A DNA stretch of 64,000 nt from CAWGAJ01 sp963820545 (lineage in GTDB: Bacteria; Planctomycetota; Planctomycetia; Pirellulales; Thermoguttaceae): the NCBI GenBank assembly GCA_963820545.1, contig CAWGAJ010000001.1, positions 2,712,599-2,776,598 of the forward strand, written 5' to 3'. Position numbers and translations under genes: made by a program. The notes beneath the pieces were generated by a model. That model was not told the DNA's origin and did no database searches. It saw only the letters and a list, made by a program, of their open reading frames with translations. Every line of letters starts with the position of its first letter. Positions within the stretch are counted from its first letter, which is position 1. Of this stretch, positions 46,933 through 55,717 are shown piece after piece.

Positions 46933-47730
46933 ATGCTCTCTGTCAAACAAGCCGTTGCACTTCATTGTGAGTTCCGCGACCATATTGCAGATGTTGTAGA
47001 TGGCATACACAAAAAGAAGTTAAATGCCGCATTTTCCATAGTTCTTTTCCAGAACTTCGGGTACTGCTTCAATACTTATAAAACCATCGGACTGCTAATA
47101 CCGGAATTTTATTATGAGCAAGGTTGCGCACTTCTCCGTATAATGTGGGAATCATCTGTCAATCTAGCCTGGATCTGCATAAAGCCTATAGAAAGATCAA
47201 GGACTTATCTACAGTTTACTGTAGTTGAGCAGCGGAAAGTCTATCAATCTCATATTATGCACTTCGAAGCTATACGCGATTCAGTTGCTGCTAAAGAAGC
47301 AAGAGAGATACTTGAGCATTTCGAAAAAGAATATGGAAGAATTTTGGATGAATATAGAGAAACTAAGGGCAAAAGGCAAAGGCGATTGGCTCAAAGATTT
47401 TCACTCGGGAACCTTGAGCATATTGTAAATGAACTTGGTGAACATTGGCTGAAAGAATATAAGATTCTTTATCCTCTTCTTTGTTTCTATGCACATGGAT
47501 CACCGGGAGCAGTCGTTTTTCCAAACCCTTATATAAAGGATACTATCGAGTTAACCCCCGAGGCATACGCTGAATATGATCATCCAAGAACTGTAAAGAT
47601 TGCACTATGGTCCATGGCGATTATGGAACGATCATATCGTATATTAATTAAAAATCTTGATATAAACGATGCCCCTTACTTAGATGATCTAAATCTTAGA
47701 TCCTCCTTTCGCAATTCCCTAGAGTGGTAG
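46933..47730 (+). CDS. DUF5677-like hypothetical protein
   Basis: A 265-residue, mostly helical protein. The segment CALLRIMWESSVNLAWI and the later YPLLCFYAHGSPGAV resemble DUF5677 proteins of unknown function, often found in accessory DNA. Base composition is clearly more AT-rich than flanking genes, which suggests transfer. ATG 46933 has no strong ribosome-binding site. Confidence 0.6.
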   Translation: MLSVKQAVALHCEFRDHIADVVDGIHKKKLNAAFSIVLFQNFGYCFNTYKTIGLLIPEFYYEQGCALLRIMWESSVNLAWICIKPIERSRTYLQFTVVEQRKVYQSHIMHFEAIRDSVAAKEAREILEHFEKEYGRILDEYRETKGKRQRRLAQRFSLGNLEHIVNELGEHWLKEYKILYPLLCFYAHGSPGAVVFPNPYIKDTIELTPEAYAEYDHPRTVKIALWSMAIMERSYRILIKNLDINDAPYLDDLNLRSSFRNSLEW

Positions 47731-47809
47731 ACTGCCTGACTCAATATTTAATAAAATGAATAGCGATTATAAAAGCCAATGAGTGGCTTGATAAGGCAGG
47801 AGAAAAATC

Positions 47810-48049
47810 ATGAAAAAAGTGGCTCTATCAGAAGTAAAAGATGATCTATCCAGATATTTACATATTGCGGAAAACGAAGAAGTAATTATTACGCGTCACG
47901 GGAAACCCGCTGGGGTATTAATAGGATTTGAAACCGAAGACGATTGGTTCGATTACCGTCTAGAGAATGATCCAAGGTTTCTCCGTCGAATCGAGAAGGC
48001 CAGAAACAGCATAAAGTCAGGCAAAGGCGTTAAATTGGAAAACGTGTAA
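47810..48049 (+). CDS. Phd/YefM-family antitoxin, orphan
   Basis: A 79-residue protein with the family opening MKKVALSEVKDDLSRYLHIAE and VIITRHGKPAGVLIGFE, expected to bind DNA and neutralise a RelE- or Doc-type toxin. GGCAGGAG precedes ATG 47810. No toxin gene follows: the next gene is a secreted cytochrome. It may be a relic, a trans-acting antitoxin or a stand-alone regulator. Confidence 0.83.
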   Translation: MKKVALSEVKDDLSRYLHIAENEEVIITRHGKPAGVLIGFETEDDWFDYRLENDPRFLRRIEKARNSIKSGKGVKLENV

Positions 48050-48201
48050 TGATGTTGGCGCAGCACACTTGACAATACCTATTGACAGAATATCGAAAAC
48101 TTGCCAATCTCCCCATTCTTAACGGCCTGCACAGGTCCCTTCTTGCGGCTGGTTCGTTTTGCAAACTTGAAAGATCTTGTAATAAAACTGGATTAAGGAA
48201 C

Positions 48202-49065
48202 ATGATTGTACGCAAAGTGGTAAGACCTCGATTATTTATAGCATTGTTGGCCAGTGGAATGTTCGCGGCTTGGATTTTGGTGGTCGGCTGCATTTCTTTG
48301 GCGGCCCAGGAGCCCCAAAAGCAAGAATCTTTCCTTGCACCTGCTCTGCCCGAGGTGCCTAAAGTTTCCACTTTTGCCCCTGCGCAAGATCTGGTCAACC
48401 AGGTTGGGATTTATATCCAGGAAATGGAAGACACTCTTGTCAGCGAACAAGAATACAAAGACACCGAAGGTAAAATCGGCCGCTCAGCCAGCACGCTGGC
48501 GGTGATCGCCCTTTGCCTGGGCCTGCACGATCAAGACAACCAATACAAAGTTCACGCCGCCGCTTTGATGAAGACCGCGCAGGAACTGGCCGCCAGCAAG
48601 GATTATCAGTCCGCCAAGAAAGCCCTTGAAAGCCTAAAATCGGCCGCTGATGGCAAACTCCCTAATCAAGCCGCATTGAAGTGGGAAAAGGTCGCCTCCT
48701 TGCCAGACCTTATGAAACAAGTCCCCAACATCAACACTAAGCTGAAGCGGAACATCAAGGGGGCAAAATTCAAAACAAAGGCCAAGGATACCGCGGGTTA
48801 TACGGCTGCCATTGCCGCCATTGCCCAAGGTTCAATGGCCGACACCAGCAATGCGAAAAATCCTGACGAGGTTAAACAGTGGTATGAGTATATGATCCAC
48901 ATGCGTGATGCCGCGGCCGAAGTAAATAAGGCCATTCATACAGACGATGAGCCCGCTGCGGCCGAAGGCATGAAAAAACTTGCCCAAAGCTGCGACGACT
49001 GCCATAAAGTCTTCCACCCTGCGGCAATCATCACTGAAGAATCAGATAGTCCACAAGAGCTTTAA
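48202..49065 (+). CDS. Cytochrome c'-like monoheme protein, exported
   Basis: A 287-residue protein with an N-terminal signal/anchor (about residues 10-33) and one heme site CDDCH near the C-terminus followed by KVFHP, the layout of the cytochrome c' superfamily. Long amphipathic helices precede it (two repeats of about 90 residues), and only the second ends in a heme site. ATG 48202 is preferred because the upstream TTG extension would precede the signal peptide. Possible role: periplasmic electron transfer or gas binding. Confidence 0.78.
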   Translation: MIVRKVVRPRLFIALLASGMFAAWILVVGCISLAAQEPQKQESFLAPALPEVPKVSTFAPAQDLVNQVGIYIQEMEDTLVSEQEYKDTEGKIGRSASTLAVIALCLGLHDQDNQYKVHAAALMKTAQELAASKDYQSAKKALESLKSAADGKLPNQAALKWEKVASLPDLMKQVPNINTKLKRNIKGAKFKTKAKDTAGYTAAIAAIAQGSMADTSNAKNPDEVKQWYEYMIHMRDAAAEVNKAIHTDDEPAAAEGMKKLAQSCDDCHKVFHPAAIITEESDSPQEL

Positions 49066-49338
49066 TTTGTTACTTTACATGTTTTTCAAAATAACATCTT
49101 TTTATCAAGTTCAGTTAGTGTGCTCCTCTTTTCCCCCACTTTAGAGGTAAGGGGCAGAAAAACTCAACAATTTCGCGGCATCTGCGGCCGATGCCGGTAA
49201 CAAGGGGCATTTCAAGCTCTTTACAGGCCCCCAGGCACAACTGCCGAAAAATAGGTGGACCATCGTAGCAAAAGTCCAATTGCTCTCAATTTAACCTTGC
49301 CCAAGCCGTACAACTTTCAGAGTTAAATTAGGTTCTGC

Positions 49339-51500
49339 ATGTCGATCAATCTAAATCAATGGTATGCTTCCCAGGTAGGTATTGTACCAGGACATAACAT
49401 CGGGTCTGCCATGATGTTTGATCGGCCCGCGGTGCTCAAATTTGCACACCCCCTTCCTTATGGTGCCATTGTACACGATGGCGGGGTTCAATTCATTGTT
49501 TTCAGTCGCCGCGCCACGGCCATGCGCGTGCTCTTGTACGATCATGTTTTCGACCGTGAGCCCAGCCGGATTATCGACTTCGATCCGGATCTGAACCGCT
49601 GGGGCGATATCTGGAGCATCTTTGTGCCCGGTATGGGTCCCGGACAACTATATCATTTCCAAGCCGACGGCCCCTATGAACCGGATAAAGGCAATCGCTT
49701 TGATCCCAAAGCGCGCTTGATCGATCCTTTTGCCAAGGCGCTGGCGGGCGAATTCCTGCCGGCCGACGACGGCTTGATCCGACCGCCCAAATGCGTCGTG
49801 ATAAACGACGAGTTCGATTGGCAGGGCGATCGCCACCTGCGCCGCACTTTGCCCGAGACGATCATTTATGAAATGCACGTGCGCGGTTTTACCCGCTCGA
49901 ATTCCAGCGGCGTCGATCATCCGGGCACGTACCGCGGCGTGATCGAAAAAATCCCCTACCTGCAATCGCTGGGCGTGACGGCAGTCGAACTGATGCCCGT
50001 GCACGAGTTTTCCATCATCGACTGCTTCGGCCACAAGCAGGAGCGTCACAATTACTGGGGTTACGATCCACTGGCGTTTTTTGCACCGCATCGCGGTTAC
50101 GCCGTGGGCGCAGAGCCAGGCGTCAGGTGCGCGAACTGAAGGAGATGGTTCGCGAACTGCATCGGGCGGGCATCGAGGTGATTCTGGACGTTGTTTTTAA
50201 TCACACCGCGGAAGGCAACGAGAACGGGCCCACGCTGAGCTTCAAAGGATTGGAAAATCGCGTTTATTACATGCTGGAAAACGGCGGCCGCACCTATCGT
50301 AACTTTTCCGGATGCGGCAACACCTTAAACGGCAACCATCCCATCGTGCGCGAACTGATCTTCCTTTGCCTGCGCTATTGGGTTCATAACTATCATATCG
50401 ACGGCTTCCGCTTTGATCTGGCGTCGATCCTAAGCCGAGACCGCAACGGCGAATTGCTCCCCAATCCGCCCGTGGTGGAATCGATTGCCGAAGATCCGCT
50501 TTTGGCCGACACGAAAATCATCGCCGAGGCCTGGGACGCCGCGGGGGCTTATCAGGTGGGCACTTTCGGCAGCATGCGCTGGGCCGAATGGAACGGCCGT
50601 TTTCGCGACGACCTGCGGCGCTTCTGGCGCGGCAACGCACACATGACCGGGGCCCTGGCCACGCGCCTGGCCGGATCCAGCGATCTTTACCAATCCAGCG
50701 GCCGACGCCCTTATCACAGTATCAATTTCATCACCTCGCACGACGGATTCACGCTGAACGACCTGGTCAGCTTCAACGAAAAACACAATGAACAGAACGG
50801 CGAAGACAACCGCGACGGCGAACTGAACAACTTCAGTTGCAACTACGGCGTGGAAGGTCCTACTCGGCGCACGGCAGTAGAAACAATCCGTACCCGGCAA
50901 ATCAAAAACATGCTGGCCATGCTTATGCTCAGCCAAGGCGTGCCCATGATTCTCTCCGGCAACGAGTGCCGACGCACCCAAGGCGGAAACAACAACGCCT
51001 ATTGTCAGGACAACGTTATTTCCTGGTTCAATTGGCCGCTGGTGGAAAAATATCAGGGACTATGGCGCTTCTGCCAGACCTTGATTGCCTTCCGCCGCTT
51101 GGAGCCAAGTGTGCGGCAAAGAGATTTTTTACGCGGCCAGCCGGTATTGGCCGGCGGACTTCCCGACGTCACCTGGCACAGTGCCTCCGGCAATACGGTC
51201 GACTGGACCCGCGAGGAGCGCAGTCTGGTGTGCCTCCTGGCCGCCGCACCCCGAGAAGGCAACCTGGCCCCCGAGAACCATCATCTGCTAATGATGTTTC
51301 ATGCCGGCACGCACCCGAAGATCTTTACTATCCCATCCTTGGCACAAAAGATTCCTTGGCGATTGTTCGTCGATACCGCGGCCGACAGCCCCAGCGACAT
51401 TTACCCGCAATTGGACGGCCCTCCTGCCCCGGCCGACGCCCGCGTGCGCCTGGAAGGCCGCTCAATGGTTGTCTTCATCGCCCCCGACGATTCGCGCTGA
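49339..51500 (+). CDS. glgX: Glycogen debranching enzyme GlgX/isoamylase type (one frameshift)
   Basis: A GH13 enzyme of about 715 residues that cleaves alpha-1,6 branches of glycogen or trims limit dextrins. An N-terminal CBM48-like domain precedes the barrel. Catalytic landmarks are VVFNHTAEG, the nucleophile in DGFRFDLAS, the acid in IIAEAWDAAG and the third acid in FITSHDGFT. The frame shifts near 50128, where RGYAVG ends one frame and QVRELKEMV resumes in the other. No other glycogen genes are adjacent. Confidence 0.93.
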
Positions 51501-51738
51501 AAAAGTTATCCATTTTGTAAAAAAAGAGGGCTGTAGAAACCGCTCGCAGTTTACCACTGCCCACTTTGCCTTTGGCAGACTACCCCTTGCCCAGTTAATC
51601 CCCAATCCCTTTGGTGGCGGCCTAAAATCGCTTTTTGCTGAGGGGAATTCCTGAAACGGGAAATTGAAATATAATCATGTATAGTGATCTTTTAATGGGG
51701 ATTGTCAAAAGCACGGTTTTTCGATTTTTTAACAATCT

Positions 51739-51777
51739 TGCGCCCGTAGCTCAATGGATAGAGTAGCGGATTTCTAA
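51739..51777 (+). tRNA. 5' half of a tRNA-Arg (UCU), truncated in the anticodon arm
   Basis: The acceptor 5' strand GCGCCCG, a complete D arm (TAGCTCAATGGATAGAGTA) and the anticodon loop TTTCTAA are present. After the first base of the 3' anticodon stem the sequence changes to unrelated DNA. No T arm or 3' acceptor strand follows. Break at the anticodon loop is the classic position for tyrosine-integrase attachment, so this is probably an att site half. Confidence 0.75.
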
Positions 51778-51800
51778 TTGATTCGGGCCTTTCCTGTACA

Positions 51801-51990
51801 CTACTCATAAACGCCGAAAATGCCGTGTATTCCCGTCTCTTTTCGCTGTTCACTCTCTTTTATGTTCAGGTGTACAAGAGTGTAGAAAATGGCCTTAACG
51901 GGTGTCAAAACGGGTGTCAAACTCGTTTTCCTATGCGCCCACGCCTTCCACTTTCCGGCAAATATCTCTGTGGCAAAACCCCGAAACCTC
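51801..51990 (-). pseudogene. Tail of a site-specific integrase-like gene
   Basis: The minus-strand frame ends in a stop at 51801 after TSLTPVLTPVKAIF. Tails with repeated LTP units are, from memory, typical of planctomycete tyrosine recombinases. No catalytic R-H-R-Y residues remain, and the upstream part is replaced by the 35-bp repeats. The tRNA half next door supports the integrase reading. Confidence 0.45.
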
Positions 51991-51999
51991 AATATCTCC

Positions 52000-52105
52000 G
52001 ATGAATAGCAGGATTTCGCCGTATGGGTATCGAGCCAGTGCGTTCGGTTGACTCTAAACCGTTTATAGTGGATGAATAGCAGGGTTTCGCCGTATGGGTA
52101 TCGAG
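52000..52105. repeat. Two copies of a 35-bp repeat, 36 bp apart
   Basis: 52000-52034 and 52071-52105 are identical except one base. The 71-bp period resembles repeat-spacer geometry, but only two copies exist and no cas gene is near. A smaller GAGGTGGTCGT tandem follows at about 52103-52126. Confidence 0.7.
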
Positions 52106-52114
52106 GTGGTCGTC

Positions 52115-52234
52115 GAGGTGGTCGTGGTTGCAGACCCGCTCTACCCAATCCCGATAAACGTCATCGGGGACAGAGGCTTCCATCTGGTAGCGGGAGGATT
52201 GATTGTAGGTTAAACCAATATCGGATAACTTCAC
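52115..52234 (-). pseudogene. N-terminal fragment of a phage/ICE-type small protein
   Basis: From ATG 52234 the minus strand reads KLSDIGLTYNQSSRYQMEAS followed by VPDDVYRDWVERV, a pattern I associate with small phage or conjugative-element proteins (ParB-neighbour type). It then runs into repeats. Treated as a fragment. Confidence 0.4.
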
Positions 52235-52353
52235 ACTACCATTATGGGAGGGTGATTTTCTGTCACCGCCTTTTCCGGCATCAAGGTTGACAACGCCACG
52301 CTCGGCTGCGAAAATGTGGTAAAGTTTTACCGCACTTCGACGGTCGAATACCT

Positions 52354-52360
52354 GTTAGGC
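52354..52360 (+). other. Integron-type core site GTTAGGC at the left end of cassette 1
   Basis: It matches GTTRRRY, the recombination box. It lies 11 bases before the first cassette ORF. I could not pair it with an upstream RYYYAAC box, so whether it is attI or a damaged attC is open. Confidence 0.5.
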
Positions 52361-52370
52361 CGCACCACAC

Positions 52371-52940
52371 ATGGGCATCGAAATTCACATTACAGTTCCG
52401 CACAACGTTAGGGAAGTTTCGCTCGGCAAAGTCGTGGAGACATTCCGACCGCTTGACGATGTATTCAGTGAGATTTCCCGATATTACGCGCAGCGGCACC
52501 AGTTTGAGCATCCATCTCGGTCTTGGGCTTCGCGTGATACCAGCGATTTCTATCAGGGTTCTTATGCACATGTTCCCGCAGTTTTTGATGCGCCTGCTGG
52601 GTTCAGCTTCCACTTTGGCCCGCATGTCCTAAGCATTCATCATCACACTCGACTTGGCCTGTTCTGCACAGAGCCAAACGTCAGACAATTGCTTCGGAGA
52701 TTCACCCATCAAGTTCTCAAGTTGGTGTCAGGAGAGCGAGCGATTTATTCACCGGACGACTACGGGATTTACGATTTGATTTTTGAAGGCCGGACATTTA
52801 CCGAGATTGAGGAGCACCTTTTGCGGGCGGGATTGCCCGCATCGTCGTTTGCTGAGTTCGATGCTCGCCAGTCACGACCAGATCATTACTATTACATAGA
52901 CCGGTTCGAGGATTTTTATGAGACGACGAGTGCGGCCTAA
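52371..52940 (+). CDS. Cassette 1 hypothetical protein
   Basis: A 189-residue protein of unknown function, rich in His, Phe and Tyr, with a His cluster (VLSIHHHTRL) near residue 90. No membrane segment or signal peptide is seen. Its stop codon TAA overlaps the RYYYAAC box of the following attC, and its ATG follows a GTTAGGC core by ten bases, the tight packing typical of integron cassettes. The composition differs from chromosomal neighbours. Confidence 0.7.
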   Translation: MGIEIHITVPHNVREVSLGKVVETFRPLDDVFSEISRYYAQRHQFEHPSRSWASRDTSDFYQGSYAHVPAVFDAPAGFSFHFGPHVLSIHHHTRLGLFCTEPNVRQLLRRFTHQVLKLVSGERAIYSPDDYGIYDLIFEGRTFTEIEEHLLRAGLPASSFAEFDARQSRPDHYYYIDRFEDFYETTSAA

Positions 52941-53061
52941 CAACGGCGCTGCAGCGAACCGGCGCTATGCGTTTCATTCTTATGAGTCACTGGTTTCACA
53001 GCATCGTCGGCTTCAGCGGACGGGCGCTGCCAGCGCCGGTCGCTGAGCTTGATCGTTAGAC
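52935..53061 (+). other. attC recombination site (127 bp)
   Basis: GCCTAAC at 52935-52941 and GTTAGAC at 53055-53061 match the RYYYAAC and GTTRRRY boxes. Between them GCTGCAGCGAACCGGCGCT pairs with AGCGCCGGTCGCTGAGC except for extrahelical bases, as expected for a folded attC. Confidence 0.8.
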
Positions 53062-53076
53062 CGTGAGCACACCGTC

Positions 53077-53490
53077 ATGAACATACGACTACCACAGCCT
53101 CCGATTCCCGAAAATGCTCAAGGCTATGCTCAGATGGCTGTCAGCGCCGCCAAGAACATTGACAAGCTGGATTTAGATTATTCACCCGAGAGTTTGAAGA
53201 TTGTGGATGACATTCTCGCTCGTTTCCACCGAGACAAAGTGCCAGCAGATAAGATCGGCGCTACACTGTTCGCATTTGGATGCTATGTCGGTGAGGTGTT
53301 CGTCAGACATTTCGGAGGCAGATGGTGCAAGGAGGAGGACACGGAGATGCGAGGACTTGCTGGCTTCTTTATCGTTGTGGCGCTACCGAACGATAAGGTT
53401 TGCAATCCGATTGGCAAGGTTTTCAAGCGCATTCAAGAGGGAGAGGCGGAGAATTTGCCATATTTTTATCATGTATTTACGACAGTCTAA
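53077..53490 (+). CDS. Cassette 2 hypothetical protein
   Basis: A 137-residue soluble protein with LDYSPESLKIVDDILARF and FGCYVGEVFVRHFGGRW, a pattern shared by small uncharacterised proteins (DUF3806-like), which I cannot confirm. ATG 53077 lies 15 bases after the GTTAGAC core. Its stop overlaps GTCTAAC (53485-53491), the start of a second attC whose right half is missing. Confidence 0.7.
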   Translation: MNIRLPQPPIPENAQGYAQMAVSAAKNIDKLDLDYSPESLKIVDDILARFHRDKVPADKIGATLFAFGCYVGEVFVRHFGGRWCKEEDTEMRGLAGFFIVVALPNDKVCNPIGKVFKRIQEGEAENLPYFYHVFTTV

Positions 53491-53530
53491 CAAAATCACT
53501 GCAGCCAACAGCCACCGCGCCGGCCACTTC
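53485..53530 (+). other. Truncated second attC
   Basis: GTCTAAC followed by AAAATCACTGCAGCC resembles an attC left arm. No matching right arm or GTTRRRY box follows before 53713; GC-rich sequence of unknown origin replaces it. Confidence 0.5.
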
Positions 53531-53713
53531 TTTGCCGCGGCAGCCGCGCGGAAGAAGCTGCAGGCGGTGCTCGACCGGCACACGGCTGCTCCCTGGACAC
53601 GGCGACAGCAAGAAAGCGATCAGGAATCAATGCTTGAACCGCAAGAATGAAAAGTTCCTAAGGATCAGCGCTCAGGCAAAGGTCAGTAATATAAACAAAA
53701 GGCAGGAAATCAA

Positions 53714-55132
53714 ATGAGACAGTATGTTGTACGTTTTTTTCACGTTATGGTTTTGCTTTTACTTACATGCTGCTTGATGGATTGGGGCCAGCCATCGGCA
53801 ATTGCGGAGCAGTCGGACACATCCACGTTTCAGGTTGATCCGGAAACGACCTTCCAGAAGATAGTTGGGTTCGGTGCGGGTTTCAGCGGTGGGTGGGGTT
53901 CCGAGGCATTCCTCAAGGCCATCAAGAAACCCGAAGACCGCAACCATGCGTACGATTTGCTCTACGGCGATGAAGGGGTCCGCCTGAATGTCGTGCGTCT
54001 GACGATTTCACCCAATGCCCAGCCGATTGCCGGAGGCCATCGGTACGACTGGGCAACGGACGATAACACTCAAATGGTGTGGAAGTGCATTCAAGAGGTG
54101 CTGAAAAGGACAAAACCCATCATCTATGCGGTGCCTTTCACACCTCCGGCTCGTTGGAAAGACAGCGGGCGGCTCACAAATGGGGGTTCATTGAAACACG
54201 AATATTACCGGGATTATGCCGATTATCTGGCCGATTTTTTAGATTACTACCACAAGGTTCTCGGCGTGGACGTGGAGGTCCTCAGCCTGCAGAACGAACC
54301 CGGCGTCGCCGCCCCCTGGATGTCCTGCATCTGGACTGGGGCAGAGTTGCGTGACTTTCTTAAGATCCTGGCGCCTCTGGTCCACGCCCGAGGGTTGAAG
54401 CCTCAGTTTATGCTTTCGGAAGGCGCAACTTGGACGGGCGCATGGGAGCACCTCTACCCCACGTTGCAGGATCCGGTCGCGCGTCCCTTTCTCAACATCA
54501 TGGCGAGCCATTCCTATGGCCATCCCGAGGACCAAGCCCGGCGAAAGTTTGCCGAAGCCTCGGACCATAACGGACTGCCCGTTTGGATGAGCGAGATGTC
54601 ACTGATGCAACCACCCGCTCCCGACGACCCCGGCATGAATGCAGCCATTCATGTGGCAGATTACATGCATCGCGACATGGTCGAGGGGCGTGCCGCCGCT
54701 TGGATTTATTGTTTCGCCATCTTCACGTCCAACTTCCCAGGAAGCATGGGGGTGCTTTCGCCAGCCGATGGACAAGGTCCGCTTCAAGGAAAACTGGTAG
54801 TTCCCAAACGATTCTGGACGATGGCAAATTATAGTCATTTCGTGCGGCCGGGATGGAAACTCATACAAATCGACGGGATCGGCTTGGTCAACACCGGGTT
54901 CGTCAATCCCGAGGGCAACGGTTTTATCATCGTAGTCTTGAATCCGAACACGACACCCCATCATGCCACATACGACTTCGGCAATTGGGCGATTGGCACC
55001 GTCGACGCATATGCCACCACGACGGATCTGAACTTGGGCCGTGTCCCGCCGCCTACGCTGCAATCCCATCGGTTCAACGCTACGCTTCTGCCCATGAGCG
55101 TGACGACATTTGTCGGCAAAGTGGAACACTGA
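53714..55132 (+). CDS. Secreted glycoside hydrolase family 30 enzyme
   Basis: A 472-residue protein with a signal peptide (cleavage after about residue 32). KIVGFGAGFSGGWG opens the (beta/alpha)8 barrel, the acid/base Glu is in SLQNEPG (about residue 194) and the nucleophile Glu in WMSEMSLM (about residue 293). A C-terminal beta-sandwich follows. The family includes glucosylceramidases, xylanases and beta-1,6-galactanases; I cannot choose among them. AGGA lies upstream of ATG. It stands alone after the cassette region. Confidence 0.87.
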   Translation: MRQYVVRFFHVMVLLLLTCCLMDWGQPSAIAEQSDTSTFQVDPETTFQKIVGFGAGFSGGWGSEAFLKAIKKPEDRNHAYDLLYGDEGVRLNVVRLTISPNAQPIAGGHRYDWATDDNTQMVWKCIQEVLKRTKPIIYAVPFTPPARWKDSGRLTNGGSLKHEYYRDYADYLADFLDYYHKVLGVDVEVLSLQNEPGVAAPWMSCIWTGAELRDFLKILAPLVHARGLKPQFMLSEGATWTGAWEHLYPTLQDPVARPFLNIMASHSYGHPEDQARRKFAEASDHNGLPVWMSEMSLMQPPAPDDPGMNAAIHVADYMHRDMVEGRAAAWIYCFAIFTSNFPGSMGVLSPADGQGPLQGKLVVPKRFWTMANYSHFVRPGWKLIQIDGIGLVNTGFVNPEGNGFIIVVLNPNTTPHHATYDFGNWAIGTVDAYATTTDLNLGRVPPPTLQSHRFNATLLPMSVTTFVGKVEH

Positions 55133-55717
55133 GCGTGTGTTTGGGGGGCATCCTTTTCGCTAAGCAAGACCTGAAGAGAGCGTCTTGTGACGAGCCCAGC
55201 GGGTATCGGCCGAAGCCATGTCAACCGCTTTCCCAGCAACTCATCCGTTTCTTGAGATTCCAAGAAAATCACGGTTTGCGGGGCATAAGAACTTGGTTTG
55301 ACCGCCCACTACGGTCGCGCCGGCTGAATCCCAGACAGCCTTCTGGTGGCTATCGCCTTGATGTTTGAACTTGGCTGTCTGTCAACAGGCGGGTCGCCAC
55401 TTCAATATTTTTGTGGAAAGGAACATGCCCTTCAATGGCCAAAATTAACACACTCCATGAAAGCCATATTGCCCAAGACGATCTTTTTACCAGAGGCTCC
55501 GACGGATTTCCTACACCTTGTGGCGGGGCGGCCAGCGCAGTATTATAAGCTGTGGGAGGTAGCCCTTTCTGAACCGTCAGCGCAGCGCATGTCAGGCGGG
55601 GAAAGGGCGTAGGTCAGATGGACACTGAATTCCGAGTGGGGAATGTTAACCATAAGTTGCCACGGTGAGCAAGAGCTCATCGAAAGAAACAACTCTTATT
55701 AAGGCGGAGGACATAAC
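55133..55717. other. 585-bp gap without a convincing gene
   Basis: A GACCG...CGGTC hairpin near 55300 is visible. Short open frames here lack ribosome-binding sites and plausible composition. AGGCGGAG lies upstream of the next gene. Confidence 0.5.

Noticed and set aside
52000..52105. CRISPR array
   Set aside because: Only two repeat copies, no cas genes and position inside an integrase-like frame; kept as a direct repeat.
53500..53650. GC-rich frame after cassette 2
   Set aside because: It lacks a start and matches nothing; it probably is foreign sequence replacing the second attC.
55346..55612. Open frame of 88 codons between the GH30 and DUF5648 genes
   Set aside because: No ribosome-binding site, no recognisable motif and composition unlike neighbours; treated as chance.
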